Part shown: in pieces, positions 43,894 to 52,274 of the stretch
Position numbering within the stretch: the stretch's first letter is position 1
How the letters are laid out: each line of letters starts with the position of its first letter
Origin: VXMO01 sp965219405
Lineage (GTDB): Bacteria; Chloroflexota; Dehalococcoidia; UBA6926
Reading direction: 5' to 3'
DNA: 64,000 nucleotides
Assembly (NCBI GenBank): GCA_965219405.1
Contig: OZ244736.1
Location: 1,116,001-1,180,000, forward strand
Notes under the pieces: generated by a model
What the model was told of the DNA's origin: nothing
Database searches by the model: none
What the model saw: only the letters and a program-made list of their open reading frames with translations
Program-made: the position numbers and the translations under genes

Positions 43894-45108
43894 ATGCGAA
43901 TCGCGTGGCTGCAATGCGCCAACGGTGTCAGCGGTGACATGCTGCTTGGCGCGCTTGTTGATGCCGGCGCCCCGGTCAAAAAGATGAGTGAGGCCATTGA
44001 AAAGGTCTTCCCCGACGAGTCGATCCGCCTTACATCGACCGAAACCTTCCGTGCCGGAATCCGCGCAACGCACATCGGAGTTGACGGCGGTGACGATGAT
44101 GCTGCCGGCCATACACCCCTGAGTAACCTGATTGACCGGATTGAGAAAACCAATCTTCCATTGCGGGTGACCGAACGCGCAGTCGCTATCCTGCGCCGCA
44201 TTGGCGAGGCGGAAGCGCGTGTCCACGGCGGTAGCGCCGAGACTGTGGAGCTTGCGGAACTCGGGTCAGCCGACACTCTCGTTGACATCGTGGGAACGCT
44301 CGTGGGTCTGGATGAGCTAGGTATAGACACCCTCTATTCGACAGGCCTCCCGTTGGCGACCGGCCGTGTGACGACTCATCATGGCATCCTGCCGGTACCG
44401 GCTCCCGGCGTGCTGGAAATAATTCGATTGTCGGAAGCGCCGATGCTGCCGCCGCCGGTGAATAGTGACGGTCAGCAAACAGGTGAATTGGTAACTCCCA
44501 CCGGCGCGGCCATCGTCACAATGCTCGCCTCCTTTGATTCGCCCCCCGCCATGACCGAGATTCATGCCGTTGGCTACGGTGCGGGCACGAGAGACCCAAA
44601 GGGCAGGGCAAACATCGTCACCGTCGTCGTCGGAGAGGCAGCCGCAGAGCCAGTCCAGACCCGGCCAATGGCCATGATCGAAACGACGATCGACGATATG
44701 AATCCCGAAGTTTATGACTACGTTCGCGAACGCTTGATGGCGGTGGGTGCGCGGGATGTCTGGTTACAAAATGTCCAGATGAAAAAGGGCCGCCCCGGCG
44801 TTGTCGTGTCCGCAATCGCGCCGGAGTCTACAAAAGACGCAATCGTGCGCGAGCTACTACGTGAAACGACGACCCTTGGAGTTCGCGTCACGCCCGTCAC
44901 CCGCTATGAGGCAGTCAGAGAGTCAGTCGTGGTTCAGACTCCACTCGGCCCGGCGGGCGTCAAGATCAAGCGCCTGACAACCGGCGGAGAGATAGTGGGT
45001 GTTTCACCGGAGTATGAGGATTGTCGGCGACTGGCAGAAGGGTCATCCATGCCTCTGAGCCGGGTGTACGACATTGTGCGACGGGCTGCTGAGGACTCCC
45101 TCGTTTGA
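43894..45108 (+). CDS. larC: LarC, nickel insertion protein for the nickel-pincer cofactor
   Basis: Predicted 404-residue CTP-dependent cyclometallase that inserts Ni into the pincer nucleotide. The N-terminal part opens AWLQCANGVSGDMLLGALVDAG and carries THHGILPVPAPG; the C-terminal part includes METTIDDMNPEVYDYV-type sequence (IETTIDDMNPE) and VQMKKGRPGVVVS. It is one continuous frame, whereas the Lactobacillus gene needs a programmed frameshift between larC1 and larC2. A hairpin terminator follows at 45158-45184. Confidence 0.92.
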   Translation: MRIAWLQCANGVSGDMLLGALVDAGAPVKKMSEAIEKVFPDESIRLTSTETFRAGIRATHIGVDGGDDDAAGHTPLSNLIDRIEKTNLPLRVTERAVAILRRIGEAEARVHGGSAETVELAELGSADTLVDIVGTLVGLDELGIDTLYSTGLPLATGRVTTHHGILPVPAPGVLEIIRLSEAPMLPPPVNSDGQQTGELVTPTGAAIVTMLASFDSPPAMTEIHAVGYGAGTRDPKGRANIVTVVVGEAAAEPVQTRPMAMIETTIDDMNPEVYDYVRERLMAVGARDVWLQNVQMKKGRPGVVVSAIAPESTKDAIVRELLRETTTLGVRVTPVTRYEAVRESVVVQTPLGPAGVKIKRLTTGGEIVGVSPEYEDCRRLAEGSSMPLSRVYDIVRRAAEDSLV

Positions 45109-45157
45109 GGCCCTTCGTCCACTTGACGATTGATACCCTGCAACTCATACTGAATTG

Positions 45158-45184
45158 GGCTAGCAACCGCTAGCTCCTTTTATT
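45158..45184 (+). terminator. Terminator after larC
   Basis: GGCTAGC and GCTAGCT pair around an AACC loop, followed by CCTTTTATT. It separates the radA-larE-larC genes from the tRNA-Thr/tuf cluster. A TTGACG/CATACT promoter-like pair (45123-45151) lies just before it and would place the hairpin at the very start of a transcript, so it is not listed as a promoter. Confidence 0.6.
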
Positions 45185-45206
45185 GTGTCGTAAAGTGTGG
45201 AGAAGG

Positions 45207-45282
45207 GCCCGAGTGGCGCAAGGGTAGCGCAGCCGATTTGTAATCGGCAGGTTAGCGGGTTCGAATCCCCTCTCGGGCTCCA
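45207..45282 (+). tRNA. tRNA-Thr (TGT)
   Basis: Cloverleaf with acceptor GCCCGAG/CTCGGGC, D-arm GCGC/GCGC, anticodon stem GCCGA/TCGGC with loop TTTGTAA (TGT, position 45239-45241), TTCGAAT T-loop and encoded CCA. The T-stem has one C-C mismatch. First of two Thr tRNAs before tuf. Confidence 0.92.
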
Positions 45283-45358
45283 GCATCATACGTATGCAGC
45301 CCGTAGGCATGATAAAGAGGTGAATTGGCAACGGAAACATTGGAAAGGAGAGACAGAG

Positions 45359-45434
45359 GCCCACATAGCTCAGGAGGTAGAGCACGTTCTTGGTAAGAAC
45401 GAGGTCACCAGTTCGAATCTGGTTGTGGGCTCCA
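45359..45434 (+). tRNA. tRNA-Thr (GGT)
   Basis: Cloverleaf with acceptor GCCCACA/TGTGGGC, D-arm GCTC/GAGC, anticodon stem CGTTC/GAACG with loop TTGGTAA (GGT), T-arm ACCAG-TTCGAAT-CTGGT and encoded CCA. It ends 22 bases before the tuf ATG, the tRNA-tuf linkage being common in bacteria. Confidence 0.95.
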
Positions 45435-45456
45435 GCTCGAAGGAGGACGCGAGGGA

Positions 45457-46656
45457 ATGGCCAAGCAGAAGTTTGTGCGGAACAAGCCGCATCTCAACGT
45501 CGGAACCATCGGTCACGTTGACCATGGCAAGACCTCGCTCACAGCAGCGATCACCAAGGTGCTGAATCTCGCCGGCACAAGCGATTTTCGGCCCTTTGAT
45601 TCCATTGACAACGCGCCTGAAGAGCGGGCTCGCGGCGTGACGATCAACATCTCGCACGTCGAATATGAGACGTCCACACGGCACTACGCGCACGTAGATT
45701 GCCCCGGCCACGCCGACTACATCAAGAACATGATCACCGGCGCGGCGCAGATGGACGGCGCCATTCTCGTTGTCAGCGCACCGGACGGCCCTATGCCGCA
45801 GACGCGAGAGCACATTCTTCTCGCGCGGCAGGTGGAAGTTCCCCGTATCGTGGTCTTCCTCAACAAGGTCGACATGATGGATGACGAGGAGCTTCTTGAG
45901 CTCGTTGAGCTCGAGGTTCGTGAACTCCTCACGCAATACGATTTCCCGGGCGATGAGGTGCCCTTCATCCGGGGAAGCGCCCTGCAGTCCCTTGAGAGTG
46001 ATGCAACGGACGCCAGCACAGCGGAGTACGCTCCCATCCTCCAGTTGATGGAGGCTGTTGACGCCTACATCCCGGAGCCTGAGCGCCCGCGTGATCAGTC
46101 CTTCTTGATGCCTATTGAGGACGTCTTTGGCATCAAGGGCCGCGGTACGGTCGTGACCGGCCGTGTCGAGCGCGGCATCATGAAGGTTGGTGAAGAGGTT
46201 GAGATCGTCGGCTTCGGCGATCAGAAGAAGACCGTCGTCACCGGTATCGAGATGTTCCATAAGACAGTCGACGAGACGGAGCCCGGCGATGCCGTCGGTC
46301 TCCTTCTCCGTGGGATTGAGCGTGATGATGTGGAGCGCGGACAGGTAGTCTCCCGTCCGAATTCCATCACACCGCATACACAGGCGCACGCACAGGTCTA
46401 CGTGCTGACGCGGGACGAGGGCGGACGGCATACGCCGTTCTTCGACGGCTACAAGCCGCAGTTCTACATCCGCACCACGGACGTGACCGGCTCCGCTCAC
46501 CTTCCGGAAGGCACGGAAATGGTGATGCCGGGGGATAACGTAGAAATGCGCATTGAGTTGATCACGCCTGTGGCAATGGAAGAGGGACTGCGATTCGCCA
46601 TCCGCGAGGGTGGCCGAACCGTCGGCTCCGGCGTGATTACGGGCATTCTTCAGTAG
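45457..46656 (+). CDS. tuf: Elongation factor Tu
   Basis: Predicted 399-residue GTPase that carries aminoacyl-tRNA to the ribosome. G1 is GHVDHGKTS, G2 is in ARGVTINISHVEYET, G3 is DCPGHADY, G4 is NKVD; domains II and III follow with full length. GGAGG precedes the ATG. First protein gene of the cluster tuf-rpmG-secE-nusG-rplKAJL. Confidence 0.97.
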   Translation: MAKQKFVRNKPHLNVGTIGHVDHGKTSLTAAITKVLNLAGTSDFRPFDSIDNAPEERARGVTINISHVEYETSTRHYAHVDCPGHADYIKNMITGAAQMDGAILVVSAPDGPMPQTREHILLARQVEVPRIVVFLNKVDMMDDEELLELVELEVRELLTQYDFPGDEVPFIRGSALQSLESDATDASTAEYAPILQLMEAVDAYIPEPERPRDQSFLMPIEDVFGIKGRGTVVTGRVERGIMKVGEEVEIVGFGDQKKTVVTGIEMFHKTVDETEPGDAVGLLLRGIERDDVERGQVVSRPNSITPHTQAHAQVYVLTRDEGGRHTPFFDGYKPQFYIRTTDVTGSAHLPEGTEMVMPGDNVEMRIELITPVAMEEGLRFAIREGGRTVGSGVITGILQ

Positions 46657-46699
46657 ACGAGAAGACAAACGAGAGGCGCTCACAGCTGGCGAGGCAACC

Positions 46700-46867
46700 A
46701 TGGCAAAGAAACAGGGAAACCGCATTGTTATCACCATGGCGTGCACGGAGTGCCGTGAGCGCAATTACTCTTCCATGAAGAACCGCCGTAATGACACGCA
46801 GCGGATGGAACTCAACAAGTTCTGCCCGCGGTGTCACGGTCGCCGCCTGCATCGAGAAGTTCGGTAA
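46700..46867 (+). CDS. rpmG: 50S ribosomal protein L33
   Basis: Predicted 55-residue protein, shorter than most gene-calling cut-offs. The zinc-binding type is shown by CTECRERNYSS and KFCPRCHGRRLHREVR. It lies between tuf and secE, its usual place. No strong ribosome-binding site is evident (GGCGAGGC upstream). Confidence 0.93.
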   Translation: MAKKQGNRIVITMACTECRERNYSSMKNRRNDTQRMELNKFCPRCHGRRLHREVR

Positions 46868-46888
46868 ACGGGCGGCCTATTAACGTCA

Positions 46889-47119
46889 ATGAGCACACGT
46901 AGTCCGACTACAAGCCGGCGCCGCCCAAACGGGGGAGCCGCGACACGCCTGCCCCGTGAGGTCATCACCGAACTTCGGCGTGTAACGTGGCCGTCTCGGG
47001 AAGAGGCCGTCCGCCTCACCATCATGGTTCTCGTCGTCTCCACAATTGTTGGATTGTTCCTTGGTGCTGTGGACTACGTCTTCAATTTCCTGATGACCGA
47101 GTTCATTATCGGCGTCTAA
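46889..47119 (+). CDS. secE: Preprotein translocase subunit SecE
   Basis: Predicted 76-residue single-span membrane protein of the SecYEG channel. The conserved EVITELRRVTWPSREEAVR amphipathic helix (about 24-42) precedes the membrane helix (about 44-66). The N-terminus is basic and Ser/Thr-rich. The short one-helix form is typical of bacteria other than E. coli. Confidence 0.93.
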   Translation: MSTRSPTTSRRRPNGGAATRLPREVITELRRVTWPSREEAVRLTIMVLVVSTIVGLFLGAVDYVFNFLMTEFIIGV

Positions 47120-47142
47120 GTGGCGCTTCAGACTGAAAAGCG

Positions 47143-47700
47143 ATGACAACCCAGAACGAAATTCTCCAGGAGCAGAACAGGTGGTACGTGGTTCACACGT
47201 ACTCCGGCCAAGAGGATCGGGTCTGCCGCAATCTGGAGAATCGCATCGACTCGCTGGATGTGAGAGACAAGGTCTATCGCGTCGTCGTGCCAACTGAAGA
47301 TGAGATTGAAATCCGCTCCGGCCAAAAGCGCACCGTGACTCGCAAGGTATTTCCGGGCTACATCCTTGTTGAGATGATGATGACCGATGATACGTGGCGT
47401 GTGGTTCGCGAGACGCCCGGCGTAACCGGCTTTGTGAGCAGCGGCGATCCCCCACGGCCGGTCCCACTGGATGAGAACGAGGTGCGATCCATCCTGGATC
47501 AGATGGAGCAGGAGGCGCCGCGCGTTCGCGTGGGGTATCAGAAGGGTCAGAGCGTGCGCATCACGGACGGCCCGTTCCTGGACTTCATCGGCACGGTTGA
47601 GGAAGTAAGCCCGGATAGAGGCAAGGTCGTTGTGATGGTCTCATTCTTCGGCCGGGAGACGCCGGTGGAACTGGACTTCCTGCAGATTGAGAAACTGTAA
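47143..47700 (+). CDS. nusG: Transcription termination/antitermination protein NusG
   Basis: Predicted 185-residue factor linking RNA polymerase with ribosome or Rho. The NGN domain (WYVVHTYSGQEDRVCRNLE, then VFPGYILVEMMM) is followed by a KOW domain (GQSVRITDGPFLDFIGTVEEV). Length is standard. It lies 23 bases after secE and 59 bases before rplK. Confidence 0.96.
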   Translation: MTTQNEILQEQNRWYVVHTYSGQEDRVCRNLENRIDSLDVRDKVYRVVVPTEDEIEIRSGQKRTVTRKVFPGYILVEMMMTDDTWRVVRETPGVTGFVSSGDPPRPVPLDENEVRSILDQMEQEAPRVRVGYQKGQSVRITDGPFLDFIGTVEEVSPDRGKVVVMVSFFGRETPVELDFLQIEKL

Positions 47701-47759
47701 CAGCCTTGAACGGTTAGTCACCTTATCCTGAATATCACCCAACGGAGCAACAAGAAAGA

Positions 47760-48185
47760 ATGGCACGTAAAGTACGATCGGTAGTGCGCCTGCAGATTCA
47801 GGCGGGCAAGGCGACACCTGCGCCGCCCGTCGGCACGGCCCTTGGCCCCCATGGCGTGAACATCATGGGATTCGTCAAGGAATACAACGCGCGGACGGCG
47901 GACCAGACCGGCAATATCATCCCTGTTGATATCACGATCTTTGAAGACCGATCGTTCACGTTCGTCACCAAGACTCCGCCCGCGTCGGACCTGTTGCGCA
48001 AGGCCGCCGGTATTGAAAAGGGCAGTTCGGACGTGCGGACGGAGCGTGTCGCGACGGTCACCCGAGACCAGGTGCGGGAAATCGCGCAGCTCAAATTGGC
48101 GGATCTGAACACGGACAATGTTGAAGCGGCGATGCAGATGGTGATGGGCTCTGCCCGCAGCATGGGCATCGACATAAGTGGCTGA
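47760..48185 (+). CDS. rplK: 50S ribosomal protein L11
   Basis: Predicted 141-residue rRNA-binding protein of the GTPase centre. It shows LQIQAGKATPAPPVGTALG, HGVNIMGFVKEYNART and the C-terminal NTDNVEAAMQMVMGSARSMGI. Full length. 18 bases separate it from rplA. Confidence 0.97.
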   Translation: MARKVRSVVRLQIQAGKATPAPPVGTALGPHGVNIMGFVKEYNARTADQTGNIIPVDITIFEDRSFTFVTKTPPASDLLRKAAGIEKGSSDVRTERVATVTRDQVREIAQLKLADLNTDNVEAAMQMVMGSARSMGIDISG

Positions 48186-48203
48186 GCCACGGATAATCGA
48201 CAA

Positions 48204-48920
48204 ATGCCAAAGCACAGCAAGCGATTCGATCAGGCAACCGAGAAGGTTGAACACCTGACTTTCTATGAGCCCGATGCCGCGATGAGCCTTGTTAAGGATT
48301 CCGCTACCGCGAAATTCGACGAGACGGTTGAGATTCACATTCGGCTGAATGTCGATCCCCGGCAAGCGGATCAGCAGGTACGCGGTGTCGTCCTGCTTCC
48401 ACATGGGCTCGGCAAGACAGTCCGCATCCTTGTGTTTGCTCAGGGAGAGGGCGAGCGGCTTGCCATAGAGGCAGGCGCTGACTTTGTGGGCTCCGACGAC
48501 CTCATCGAGCGAATCGAGGGCGGCTGGACGGACTTCGACGTTGCGCTTGCAACGCCGGACATCATGGGCCGCATCGGTCGGCTTGGGCGTGTTCTTGGAC
48601 GCCGGGGGCTCATGCCAAGCCCGCGAGGGAATACTGTGGTGCAGCCCCAGGATCTACCCCGTGCAATTGAGGAAGCCCGCAAGGGACGCGTTGAGTTTCG
48701 CCTTGACCGAACCGGTATCATCCACAGCCCAATCGGGAAAGCGAGCTTTGAGCCGGAGAATCTGATGGGGAATATGGCCGCTCTTGTGAGCGCCATTACA
48801 CAGGCCCGCCCAGAGGTGATTCGCGGTCAATTCATCCGCAGCATCAGTGTTTCCAGTTCCATGGGCCCCGGTGTTCGCATTGATCCTATTGCGGCAAGCG
48901 CCCTCCAACCTGTTGACTAA
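48204..48920 (+). CDS. rplA: 50S ribosomal protein L1
   Basis: Predicted 238-residue L1-stalk protein. It shows AKFDETVEIHIRLNVDPRQ, VVLLPHGLGKTVRI, RVLGRRGLMPSPRGNTV and the C-terminal SVSSSMGPGVRID, all typical. In many bacteria L1 represses its own rplK-rplA mRNA. Only 23 bases separate it from rplJ, too short for the separate L10 leader found in some species. Confidence 0.97.
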   Translation: MPKHSKRFDQATEKVEHLTFYEPDAAMSLVKDSATAKFDETVEIHIRLNVDPRQADQQVRGVVLLPHGLGKTVRILVFAQGEGERLAIEAGADFVGSDDLIERIEGGWTDFDVALATPDIMGRIGRLGRVLGRRGLMPSPRGNTVVQPQDLPRAIEEARKGRVEFRLDRTGIIHSPIGKASFEPENLMGNMAALVSAITQARPEVIRGQFIRSISVSSSMGPGVRIDPIAASALQPVD

Positions 48921-48943
48921 CTGATGTAATCGAAAGCGACGTC

Positions 48944-49474
48944 ATGCCATCAGCAAAGAAGATTGAACAGGTACAGGAACTCACGGAGTTCCTTGATGGC
49001 GCGTCTCTCATCATCGGCGCGGGCCACTCCGGGCTCTCAGTGCAGGAAATGGAGGGACTTCGCCGGGCCCTTCGCATCAACGACACGCGCTATCGCATCA
49101 TCAAGAATCGCCTCGCCCTGCGCGCGGCTGAATCATTGGGGCAGGGCGACGAGATTGGAAGCCTGCTGGATGGTTCCGTGGGCCTGATAGTGACGCGCGA
49201 GGATCCGATGCCCGTCATTCAGGCTCTCACGACGTACGTCCGAACGAATCGGATGCAGTTGCGGATCACCAGCGCCGTGCTGGAGCGCCGGGTTATCGCG
49301 CCGCCGCAGCTTGAGCGTTTGGCGTCGCTCCCACCACGGGAAGTTCTGTTGGCTCAAGTGATGGGAGCAATGAACGGCGTGAGCCAACAGCTTGTGAGCG
49401 TATTGCATACTCATTTGAGCAGTATCGTGAATGTACTGGACCAGAGACGTAAACAGTTGGAGGAGAGGAGCTAG
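48944..49474 (+). CDS. rplJ: 50S ribosomal protein L10
   Basis: Predicted 176-residue stalk base protein that holds L7/L12 dimers through its C-terminal helix. The N-terminal globular part reads LIIGAGHSGLSVQEMEGLRR and YRIIKNRLALRA; the end is helical (SIVNVLDQRRKQLEERS). rplL starts five bases after the stop. Confidence 0.96.
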   Translation: MPSAKKIEQVQELTEFLDGASLIIGAGHSGLSVQEMEGLRRALRINDTRYRIIKNRLALRAAESLGQGDEIGSLLDGSVGLIVTREDPMPVIQALTTYVRTNRMQLRITSAVLERRVIAPPQLERLASLPPREVLLAQVMGAMNGVSQQLVSVLHTHLSSIVNVLDQRRKQLEERS

Positions 49475-49478
49475 CAAA

Positions 49479-49868
49479 ATGACGACGAAGGATGAGATTG
49501 TTGCGGCAATCGAGGGCATGTCCGTGCTTGATCTTGCAGAATTGGTCAAAGAGCTTGAGGAGCGGCTCGGTGTGACGGCCGCCGCGCCTGTCGCCGTTGC
49601 GGCTGCTCCTGCAGCCGGCGGTGATGCCGCTGCCGCGCCGGCAGAGGAAGAGAAGTTTGAGTTCACCGTGACTCTCAAGGACATTGGCCCCAACAAGATT
49701 GAGGTCATTAAGGCCGTCCGTGAACTGGTGCCCGGCCTTGGTCTCAAGGAAGCCAAGGAATTGGTGGAGTCCGCGCCGGCGGCCATCAAGGAGAACATCG
49801 CGAAGGACGAGTCCGACACAATTAAGTCCAAGCTTGAGGGAGTCGGCGCAGGCGTCGATATCACCTAG
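49479..49868 (+). CDS. rplL: 50S ribosomal protein L7/L12
   Basis: Predicted 129-residue stalk protein. The N-terminal dimer domain (KDEIVAAIEGMSVLDLAELV), an Ala-rich hinge (about 35-55) and the C-terminal factor-binding domain (KFEFTVTLKDIGPNKIEVIK, GLKEAKELVESAP) are complete. The ATG at 49479 is preceded by GAGGAGAGGAG. A strong terminator follows. Confidence 0.97.
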   Translation: MTTKDEIVAAIEGMSVLDLAELVKELEERLGVTAAAPVAVAAAPAAGGDAAAAPAEEEKFEFTVTLKDIGPNKIEVIKAVRELVPGLGLKEAKELVESAPAAIKENIAKDESDTIKSKLEGVGAGVDIT

Positions 49869-49924
49869 GACATCCCCTCAACCCGGTTCTGCTGGACCGG
49901 GATAATCCCTAAATCGAACCTATC

Positions 49925-49960
49925 GGCGGCCTGTTACGACGACAGGCCGCCGCTCTTTTG
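49925..49960 (+). terminator. Terminator of the ribosomal protein cluster
   Basis: GGCGGCCTGT (49925-49934) pairs with ACAGGCCGCC (49942-49951) around a seven-base loop and is followed by GCTCTTTTGT. It lies 56 bases after rplL. Confidence 0.85.
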
Positions 49961-50001
49961 TCTGTTGGCCGGTGGAGGCCGATAAAGTCGGGGGTGGGAG
50001 C

Positions 50002-50745
50002 ATGACCGGTGGTCAACAGGGATATGAGGAGCGTTCTGAATACTCCGCAGGGTTTCTCATACGGGACGTGCCGCAGAGTGAAAGGCCGCGCGAGCGTCTG
50101 CGGGACCAGGGCGCGCAGGCTCTGAGCAACTCGGAGCTTCTCGCAATCCTCCTCCGCGTCGGCAGGCGGAATGAGAGTGTCATTACAATGTCAACGCGGC
50201 TTCTCCGTGACCTTGGCGGGCTCAAGGGACTCCAGCAGGCGACGTTTGACGAACTTGCCCGCCAGCCGGGCATGGCCGTCGCCAAAACCGCGCAGATCAA
50301 GGCCGCGCTGGAACTTGGACGACGTCTCCAGATTGCGTCACCGGAACAGCGCCCTGTTATCTCCGGCCCGGAGGATGTCTATAACGTGGTCGGCTCAGAC
50401 ATGGTGTTCCTGGACCATGAAGAACTGCGCGTTCTCGTGCTGGACACGAAGAACCACGTGGTGCATACCGAGAGCCTCTATCGCGGTACGGTCAACTCGT
50501 CTCACGTGAGGACCGCGGAAGTGTTCCGGGAAGCTGTGAGACGAAACCAGCCCAGCATCATCGTCGTTCATAACCATCCGTCCGGAGACCCCATTCCAAG
50601 CTCAGATGACGAACGCACCACGCGCCATCTTATTGAGGCAGGCAATGCGCTAGACATCAAGGTGCTCGACCACATCGTTGTTGCCCACAACGAGGGAGCT
50701 CGTTTTGCCAGCATGAAGGAGATGGGTCTCGGATTCGACTTCTAG
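50002..50745 (+). CDS. radC: RadC family JAMM-domain protein
   Basis: Predicted 247-residue protein. An N-terminal helix-hairpin-helix-like part (RERLRDQGAQALSNSELLAILLR, in parts) precedes the MPN domain with the zinc signature HNHPSGDPIPSSDD. The DNA-repair name is historical; the function is unresolved. The ATG at 50002 has GGGAG close upstream; a GTG at 49972 is in frame. Convergent with the AI-2E transporter gene. Confidence 0.9.
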   Translation: MTGGQQGYEERSEYSAGFLIRDVPQSERPRERLRDQGAQALSNSELLAILLRVGRRNESVITMSTRLLRDLGGLKGLQQATFDELARQPGMAVAKTAQIKAALELGRRLQIASPEQRPVISGPEDVYNVVGSDMVFLDHEELRVLVLDTKNHVVHTESLYRGTVNSSHVRTAEVFREAVRRNQPSIIVVHNHPSGDPIPSSDDERTTRHLIEAGNALDIKVLDHIVVAHNEGARFASMKEMGLGFDF

Positions 50746-50790
50746 GCGAACAGACCTTATCCCCATGCAAAGATTGGCAATGTTGAGGGG

Positions 50791-52191
50791 CTAGCGGGAA
50801 ATCATACTGCGAATAGTTGCCAGTATCCGCCCTGGGGTACGAATTCTCGTTCCGTCGCCGTTCGCACGGACACGGTCGTTTCCGGCCACGACGGGTGCGT
50901 CTGATGATTCGACCGCCTCTTCGGGAGCGGTGTGTTCCGCGTTTGTCGTCTCCTCCTCCGCTGAGGGCTCGCCCGCTTCGGCGTCGTAATTTTGTCTCAA
51001 CTCTCCCCACGCGAAGATTAGGGAGTAGATGAAGCCGGCCACGGGCACGCCGAGCATGGCGCCCCACGGGCCTGCGAATCGCGTGCCAAGAACCACTGCC
51101 AGCAGCACAAAGAAGCCGGGCATACGAACAGCCTTCCCATACACACGTGGAAGAACAAAGTTGTTCATGAAGAGGCTCCACGAAATCAGGGCAACTGCCA
51201 CCATGACCGCCGTCGTAACAGACCCCGTCAGCAATGCGATCGTGATTGGAATCCCGATGGCGGCGACTTCGCCGATGATTGGAACCAACTGAACGAGGCC
51301 CGCTGTTATTCCGATCGGCAGAGCAAATGGCAGTCCTGCGGCCAACATGGTCGTCGTGATAGCTGCGGAGTAAAGAACGACAACGATAGAGATCCCTTTC
51401 AGGTACGAGAAAAACGTACTGTCGAGATGAGCGAGAACCACGGAGGCGCGTTCGTGGTATTCCACCGGCAAGAGCCTGTAGAACAGCCCTCGGAGTTGCT
51501 CCCGCTCAATGGTCATATAGAACGACAACGAGATGCAGAAAATGGTCTGAATAGCGATGCTGGTTGTACTGCCTACGATTCCCAGCGCGTTGTCCTGCAC
51601 CCATGTACTCGCAGTGGAGCTAAAGGCAAGAAGTGGGTCGGTGGTGGCGGTTTCTTCGCCGCCCCCCGCTGTCCGGAGCGAATCAAAGAACTCATTGATT
51701 GACGACATGAAACCCGAAAGCCTGACGGCAAAATCAGGCAAGTCTTCGGAGAGGGTGACAGTCTGGGCTATGGTAAGCGGAACCAGGAGTCCGATCAGTG
51801 CAACAACAGGGAGCATTATGATGAGGTACGCAATTGGGACCGCCGCCCACGTCGGCTGCGGAATGTAGACCTCAACAAAGTCCGCCAGACGACGCACCGC
51901 AGCAGACAGTATCCATGCGAGGAATATGAGAATCAGGACATCAAAGAGGACGCTGAATAGGTCGGATATGCCCTGAATGAGGTAAACGCCGGCCGCCAGC
52001 GTGATAATGGCAATGGCCAGCCGCAGACCAACCGATCCCAAGAGGCTGTTGCCCAATTCTTCGCCCCGATTCTCGAATGATCGCAGCCTCATCCTGCTCG
52101 CGTCCGGTTCGGCGGCAGGGCGGGGCTGCCGTTCTGGGTTGGTATTCGAGCCTTCGCCACTTCCTGTAGCGATTCTACTCCATCCGTCCAC
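50791..52191 (-). CDS. AI-2E transporter (PerM/YdiK) family membrane protein
   Basis: Predicted 466-residue protein with about eight membrane helices in the PF01594 arrangement: two N-terminal helices, a long soluble part (about 150-215) and a helical C-terminal bundle with LVQLVPIIGEVAAIGIPI and MPGFFVLLAVVLGTRFAGPWGAMLGVP. Despite the family name, members export various small molecules or ions. The tail after residue about 400 is acidic then basic and probably disordered. An ATG at 52092 is an alternative start that would drop a polar 33-residue extension. Confidence 0.85.
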   Translation of the reverse strand: MDGWSRIATGSGEGSNTNPERQPRPAAEPDASRMRLRSFENRGEELGNSLLGSVGLRLAIAIITLAAGVYLIQGISDLFSVLFDVLILIFLAWILSAAVRRLADFVEVYIPQPTWAAVPIAYLIIMLPVVALIGLLVPLTIAQTVTLSEDLPDFAVRLSGFMSSINEFFDSLRTAGGGEETATTDPLLAFSSTASTWVQDNALGIVGSTTSIAIQTIFCISLSFYMTIEREQLRGLFYRLLPVEYHERASVVLAHLDSTFFSYLKGISIVVVLYSAAITTTMLAAGLPFALPIGITAGLVQLVPIIGEVAAIGIPITIALLTGSVTTAVMVAVALISWSLFMNNFVLPRVYGKAVRMPGFFVLLAVVLGTRFAGPWGAMLGVPVAGFIYSLIFAWGELRQNYDAEAGEPSAEEETTNAEHTAPEEAVESSDAPVVAGNDRVRANGDGTRIRTPGRILATIRSMISR

Positions 52192-52274
52192 CGCACTCGT
52201 GCGCTACGCTTAAGGACGGTCTGTATGGAACCGACTGAAACGTGCTCATGGCATTATCGGAGGAATTGACTGCA

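Noticed and set aside
45123..45151. TTGACG-17-CATACT promoter for the tRNA-Thr/tuf cluster
   Set aside because: It lies before the larC terminator hairpin and would put that hairpin at the transcript start; not enough support to list.
45370..46764. Long minus-strand frame opposite tuf
   Set aside because: It runs through the tRNA-Thr gene and mirrors the tuf codons; no protein family seen.
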